64,000 bases of DNA from AP-15 sp963772965 (GTDB lineage: Bacteria; Pseudomonadota; Alphaproteobacteria; ATCC43930; CGMCC-115725): NCBI GenBank assembly GCA_963772965.1, contig CAVYZU010000001.1, forward strand, positions 563,686 to 627,685. The letters run 5' to 3'. Positions 60,763 through 64,000 of this stretch are shown in pieces. The notes under the pieces are model-generated. The model did no database searches. It was not told the DNA's origin and saw only the letters and a list, made by a program, of their open reading frames with translations. Every line of letters starts with the position of its first letter. Position 1 is the first letter of the stretch. The position numbers and the translations under genes were made by a program.

Positions 60763-63150
60763 TTAGCCGCGCAAGGTACCGCCAGTGGCTTTTTCGACCT
60801 GGGCGACGAGGCGCTTCGAAAAGCCCTCGATCTCGGCATCGGTCAGAGTATGTTCGACCGACTGCAAGAGCACCGTGATCGCGAGTGATTTCTTGCCCTC
60901 GGGAAGGCCGGCGCCCTCATAGACGTCGAACAGCCGGATTTCGGTGACGAGCTTGCGGTCGACCCCTCGCGCCGCGCGGAGCAGGGTTTCGGCTGGCAGC
61001 GCGCGATCGACGACAAACGCGAAATCGCGCTCGACCGGCTGGAACACCGACAAATGCAATGGCGGTTTGGCGCGGCCAGCGCGCGGCTCGGGTACCGCAT
61101 CGAGAAACACCTCGAAGCCCGATATTGGCGGGCGCGCGTCGAGTGCATCGATGACCGCTGGATGCAATTCGCCAAAGCCTCCCAAAACGGTCGGGCCGAG
61201 CCGCAGGACGCCGCCGCGGCCGGGGTGAAACCAGGCGGGCGGCGCGGCGGCAATTTGGACGTTTTCGGCCGGCGCACCCATTGCGGCGAGCGCTGCCAAC
61301 GCGTCCGCCTTGACCTGATAAAGATCAACCGGACCCGAGGGTGCCCGCCAATGCTTTGGCCCGCTTTGGCCGGCGCGCAATCCGGCGGCGGCCAATACCT
61401 GACCCTCGGGCGTATCATTGCGGTAAAGCGGCCCCAATTCGAACAGTTTGACGTCGGGATAACCGCGGTCGGCGTTGCGCTTTGCGGCGGCCAACAGCCC
61501 CGGAAGCAGCGATGGCCGCATCACGTCGAGATCGGCGCTGATCGGGTTCACGAGACGAAGTTCGGGTTGCCCGCCGCCGAACAGCTCCGCCTCGCGCGCC
61601 GAGATAAACGAGAACCCGACGGCCTCGGTCAGCCCACGCGCCGCGAGGGCGCGGCGCACCAGCTCGGAGCGGCGTCGCGCTGGGACCAATGCCGGTCGCG
61701 GCAATGGCGCCTCGCGCGGCAGCGGGATAGCGGGAATCTGATCGTAGCCTTTGACCCGCAATACCTCTTCGACGAGATCGGCCTCGCCCTCGATGTCGCC
61801 GCGCCAGGATGGCGGCTCGACCGCGAGAGCGCCCGCTTCGAGGGGCTCGACCGCGCAGCCGAGCGCGCGCAAGATTGCAGCACTTTCGTTCGCCGGCACA
61901 TCGAGCCCGCCAAGGCTCGCCGGCCGCGTGGCGCGGAGCACATAGCGGTGGCGCCAATCCGGAACCGCGCCGGCGGTCACGATTTCCGAGGCTTCGCCGC
62001 CACACAATTCGAGCATCAGCCGCGTCGCGATTTCGAGCCCGTCGCCGACAAAGGCGGGGTCGAGCCCACGCTCAAAGCGGTAACGAGCATCGCTCGAAAT
62101 GTTGAACCGCCGCCCGGTTGCGGCAGTGCGGATCGGGTCGAACAGCGCCGCCTCGACGAACACTTCGGTCGTCGCCTCGGTGCAGCCGGTCGCCTCGCCA
62201 CCGATGACGCCGCCGAGGCTTTGCACACCGTTGCGATCGGCGATGACCGTGACCTCCGGGTCGAGCGCATATTCCTGGCCGTTGAGCGCGAGCAAAGTTT
62301 CACCTTCACGCGCCAACCGAACGATCAGATCGCCGGAAAGCTTCCCGGCGTCGAAGACGTGCAATGGCCGGTCCAGATCGAATGTCAGAAAATTGGTGAT
62401 GTCGACCAAGGCCGAGATCGGCCGCAGCCCGATCGCCTCGAGGCGGCGGCGCAGCCAGTCCGGGCTGGGTCCGTTGCGTACGCCGCGGAGATGGCGGCCG
62501 AGAAACAGCGGGCAGGCGTGGCGGTCCTCGATCTCGATCCTGATCGGGGAGCGGAACTGGCCCGGTACCGGGCTGGTATCGAGAGGCTTAAGACGGCCAA
62601 GACCGGAGGCGGCCAGATCGCGGGCAATGCCGCGCACCCCAAGGCAGTCGGCACGGTTGGGCGTGACCTTGATGTCGATAACGGCGTCACCGAGCCCGAG
62701 CAGATCGGCGTATTTGGCGCCGATCGGGGCATCCGATGCGAGTTCGATAATGCCGTCGTGATCCTCGCCGAGCCCAAGCTCATAAGCCGAGCACAGCATG
62801 CCGCGCGAGGCGACGCCGCGGATAGTGCTCTCTTTCAGCAAGGCGCCGGTGCGCGGAACGACCGCGCCAGCCGGGGCAAAAACCCCGTTCATCCCGGTGT
62901 GCGCATTGGGCGCGCCGCACACGACCTGGATGTGTTCTTTGCCGGTGTCGACGAGGCAGACCTTCAAGCGATCGGCATTCGGATGGCGCTCGGCCGAGAC
63001 GACAAAAGCGACCCTAAACGGTTCGAGCGCCGCGGCGCGATTTTCAACCGACTCGACATCATGGCCGAGCATGACCAGCCGCTCGACGATCGCCCGGAGG
63101 GGCGCATCGGTGTCGAGATGGGTTTTGAGCCAATCGAGTGTGGTCTTCAT
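60763..63150 (-). CDS. pheT: Phenylalanyl-tRNA synthetase beta subunit
   Basis: 795 aa from ATG at 63150 (MKTTLDWLKTHLDTDAPL); the upstream frame to 63396 is a shadow of pheS. Domains: tRNA-binding OB fold with HPNADRLKVCLVDTG, the B3/B4 editing region (PNRADCLGVRGIARDLA, RPISALVDITNFLTFDL), B5 DNA-binding-like fold (FERGLDPAFVGDG, VEEVLRVKGYDQIP), catalytic-like core with RYRFERG, and the C-terminal anticodon-binding ferredoxin fold (FQPVERDFAFVVD). Starts inside the pheS stop (ATGA). Confidence 0.96.
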   Translation of the reverse strand: MKTTLDWLKTHLDTDAPLRAIVERLVMLGHDVESVENRAAALEPFRVAFVVSAERHPNADRLKVCLVDTGKEHIQVVCGAPNAHTGMNGVFAPAGAVVPRTGALLKESTIRGVASRGMLCSAYELGLGEDHDGIIELASDAPIGAKYADLLGLGDAVIDIKVTPNRADCLGVRGIARDLAASGLGRLKPLDTSPVPGQFRSPIRIEIEDRHACPLFLGRHLRGVRNGPSPDWLRRRLEAIGLRPISALVDITNFLTFDLDRPLHVFDAGKLSGDLIVRLAREGETLLALNGQEYALDPEVTVIADRNGVQSLGGVIGGEATGCTEATTEVFVEAALFDPIRTAATGRRFNISSDARYRFERGLDPAFVGDGLEIATRLMLELCGGEASEIVTAGAVPDWRHRYVLRATRPASLGGLDVPANESAAILRALGCAVEPLEAGALAVEPPSWRGDIEGEADLVEEVLRVKGYDQIPAIPLPREAPLPRPALVPARRRSELVRRALAARGLTEAVGFSFISAREAELFGGGQPELRLVNPISADLDVMRPSLLPGLLAAAKRNADRGYPDVKLFELGPLYRNDTPEGQVLAAAGLRAGQSGPKHWRAPSGPVDLYQVKADALAALAAMGAPAENVQIAAAPPAWFHPGRGGVLRLGPTVLGGFGELHPAVIDALDARPPISGFEVFLDAVPEPRAGRAKPPLHLSVFQPVERDFAFVVDRALPAETLLRAARGVDRKLVTEIRLFDVYEGAGLPEGKKSLAITVLLQSVEHTLTDAEIEGFSKRLVAQVEKATGGTLRG

Positions 63151-64000
63151 ACCGCAGTGATCCCGGTCAGCGGACCGCGCACCAACGAGGGGATGTCGAG
63201 CGGCAAGAACCCGTAATGCCGCAGCCAGCGCAGATCGGAGTCGTAGAACGTGCGCAGGTCGGGGATGCCGTATTTCAGCATCGCCACCCGCTCGATCCCC
63301 ATGCCAAAGGCAAAACCCTGATATTGCGCGGGGTCGATGCCGCAATTCTGCAATACCTTGGGATGCACCATTCCGCTGCCGAGGATTTCGAGCCAATCGC
63401 CACCAGCGCCGATCTCGAGCCGGCCACCCTGACGAGAGCAGCCGATATCAACCTCGGCCGAGGGTTCGGTGAACGGAAAATAGCTCGGCCGGAAGCGCAC
63501 CGGGAGGTCGTCGAGGCCAAAAAAGGCGCGGCAGAATTCGATCAAGCAACCCTTCAAATGCCCCATATGGGTCGAGCGGTCGATGACCAGACCTTCGACC
63601 TGGTGGAACATCGGCGAATGAGTGGCATCGTGGTCGCAGCGGAAGGTGCGGCCTGGGACGATGATCCGGATCGGCGGCTGTTGCGCCAGCATCGTGCGAA
63701 TCTGCACCGGTGAGGTATGCGTGCGTAGCACTAGCCGTGAGCCATCGGCGCGCTCGGGCAGGTAAAAGGTGTCGTGCTCCTGGCGCGCGGGATGTTCCGG
63801 CGGGATATTGAGCGCGGTAAAGTTGTAAAAATCTTCTTCGATATGCGGCCCCTCGGCAACCGCGAAACCCATCTCGCCAAAGATCGCGATGATCTCGTCG
63901 ATGGTCTGGCTGATCGGATGGAGGCGTCCTTCGACGGCGAAGGGCACCGGCAGGGTAACGTCGGCCCGCTCAGCGACCAGCCGTTGTTCGAGCGCCGCCC
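63147..64000 (-). CDS. pheS: Phenylalanyl-tRNA synthetase alpha subunit (partial, 5' end off window)
   Basis: About 284 codons to the window edge without an in-frame start required; the frame stays open past 64000. Class II catalytic motifs: motif 2 PGRTFRCDHDATHSPMFHQV, motif 3 GFAFGMGIERVAMLKYGI, and PSYFPFTEPSAEVDIGC. N-terminal coiled-coil arm that binds tRNA-Phe lies mostly outside. The stop overlaps the pheT start by 4 nt. Confidence 0.96.
   Translation of the reverse strand, partial: AALEQRLVAERADVTLPVPFAVEGRLHPISQTIDEIIAIFGEMGFAVAEGPHIEEDFYNFTALNIPPEHPARQEHDTFYLPERADGSRLVLRTHTSPVQIRTMLAQQPPIRIIVPGRTFRCDHDATHSPMFHQVEGLVIDRSTHMGHLKGCLIEFCRAFFGLDDLPVRFRPSYFPFTEPSAEVDIGCSRQGGRLEIGAGGDWLEILGSGMVHPKVLQNCGIDPAQYQGFAFGMGIERVAMLKYGIPDLRTFYDSDLRWLRHYGFLPLDIPSLVRGPLTGITAV

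Noticed and set aside
61054..63216. 720-aa plus-strand open frame opposite pheT
   Set aside because: Antisense shadow of pheT, which shows all expected motifs; composition is Arg/Gly/Ala noise without a domain.

Overview
The window is a high-GC, gene-dense bacterial chromosome segment. Gene families and gene order point to an alphaproteobacterium, possibly Rhodospirillales-like: petA-petB beside trmL and hemF, an hsp20-DUF1150 pair, the kdsD-lptC-lptA-lptB-rpoN-hpf-ptsN block, a glnB-glnA pair, and short RNase D. The order level is a guess. Both edges cut genes: petB on the left and pheS on the right.

Layout. 1-3.4 kb: respiratory complex III (petA, petB), tRNA methyltransferase trmL, heme gene hemF and a small unknown. 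3.4-6.5 kb: a Tim44-domain protein, a small heat-shock protein behind a ROSE-like RNA thermometer, DUF1150, ptsN and hpf. 6.6-12.8 kb: rpoN, the LPS-transport genes lptB/A/C, kdsD, rnd and tRNA-Leu(CAG). 13-17.4 kb: an RND efflux pair. 17.4-20.5 kb: a repeat-rich interval with a ParB-like small ORF, a secreted SGNH-like protein and a decayed second copy of the queA 3' end. 20.6-25.9 kb: TSUP exporter, queA, sulfite reductase cysI, siroheme-synthesis gene and a dehydrogenase. 26-34.4 kb: an accessory catabolic-looking cluster (amidohydrolase, cupin, two carboxymuconolactone-decarboxylase paralogs, double-VOC dioxygenase-like protein, HpcH/HpaI aldolase, MetE-like protein, fold-type I PLP protein, Rieske ferredoxin, lone Lrp effector domain). 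34.4-39.7 kb: DEAD-box helicase, infA, cold-shock protein, parE, a small W-rich protein and msrB. 39.9-50.1 kb: an SDR, then a damaged zone: glnA, glnB and an aminotransferase gene carry many frameshifts, and livH of a liv operon is split by an IS630-family element. 50.2-54.5 kb: VOC, MarR, DGPF, methyltransferase and luciferase-like genes. 54.7-60.8 kb: phosphoesterase, exported NHL protein, HupE-like protein and a TPP-dependent dehydrogenase E1 alpha/beta pair split by a small membrane-protein gene. 60.8-64 kb: pheT and pheS.

How parts fit together. The window carries sigma-54 (rpoN), PtsN, and a -24/-12 promoter with an NtrC-like palindrome ahead of glnB-glnA, so nitrogen control is visible at both ends of the circuit. 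Sulfite reduction (cysI), its siroheme cofactor route and a possible sulfite exporter are close together. Helicase, IF-1 and cold-shock protein form a cold-adaptation-like block, while hsp20 has its own heat switch. The 26-34 kb cluster is the best candidate for an undescribed pathway: its enzyme types would suit oxidation and cleavage of a small ring or keto acid, but the substrate cannot be read from sequence.
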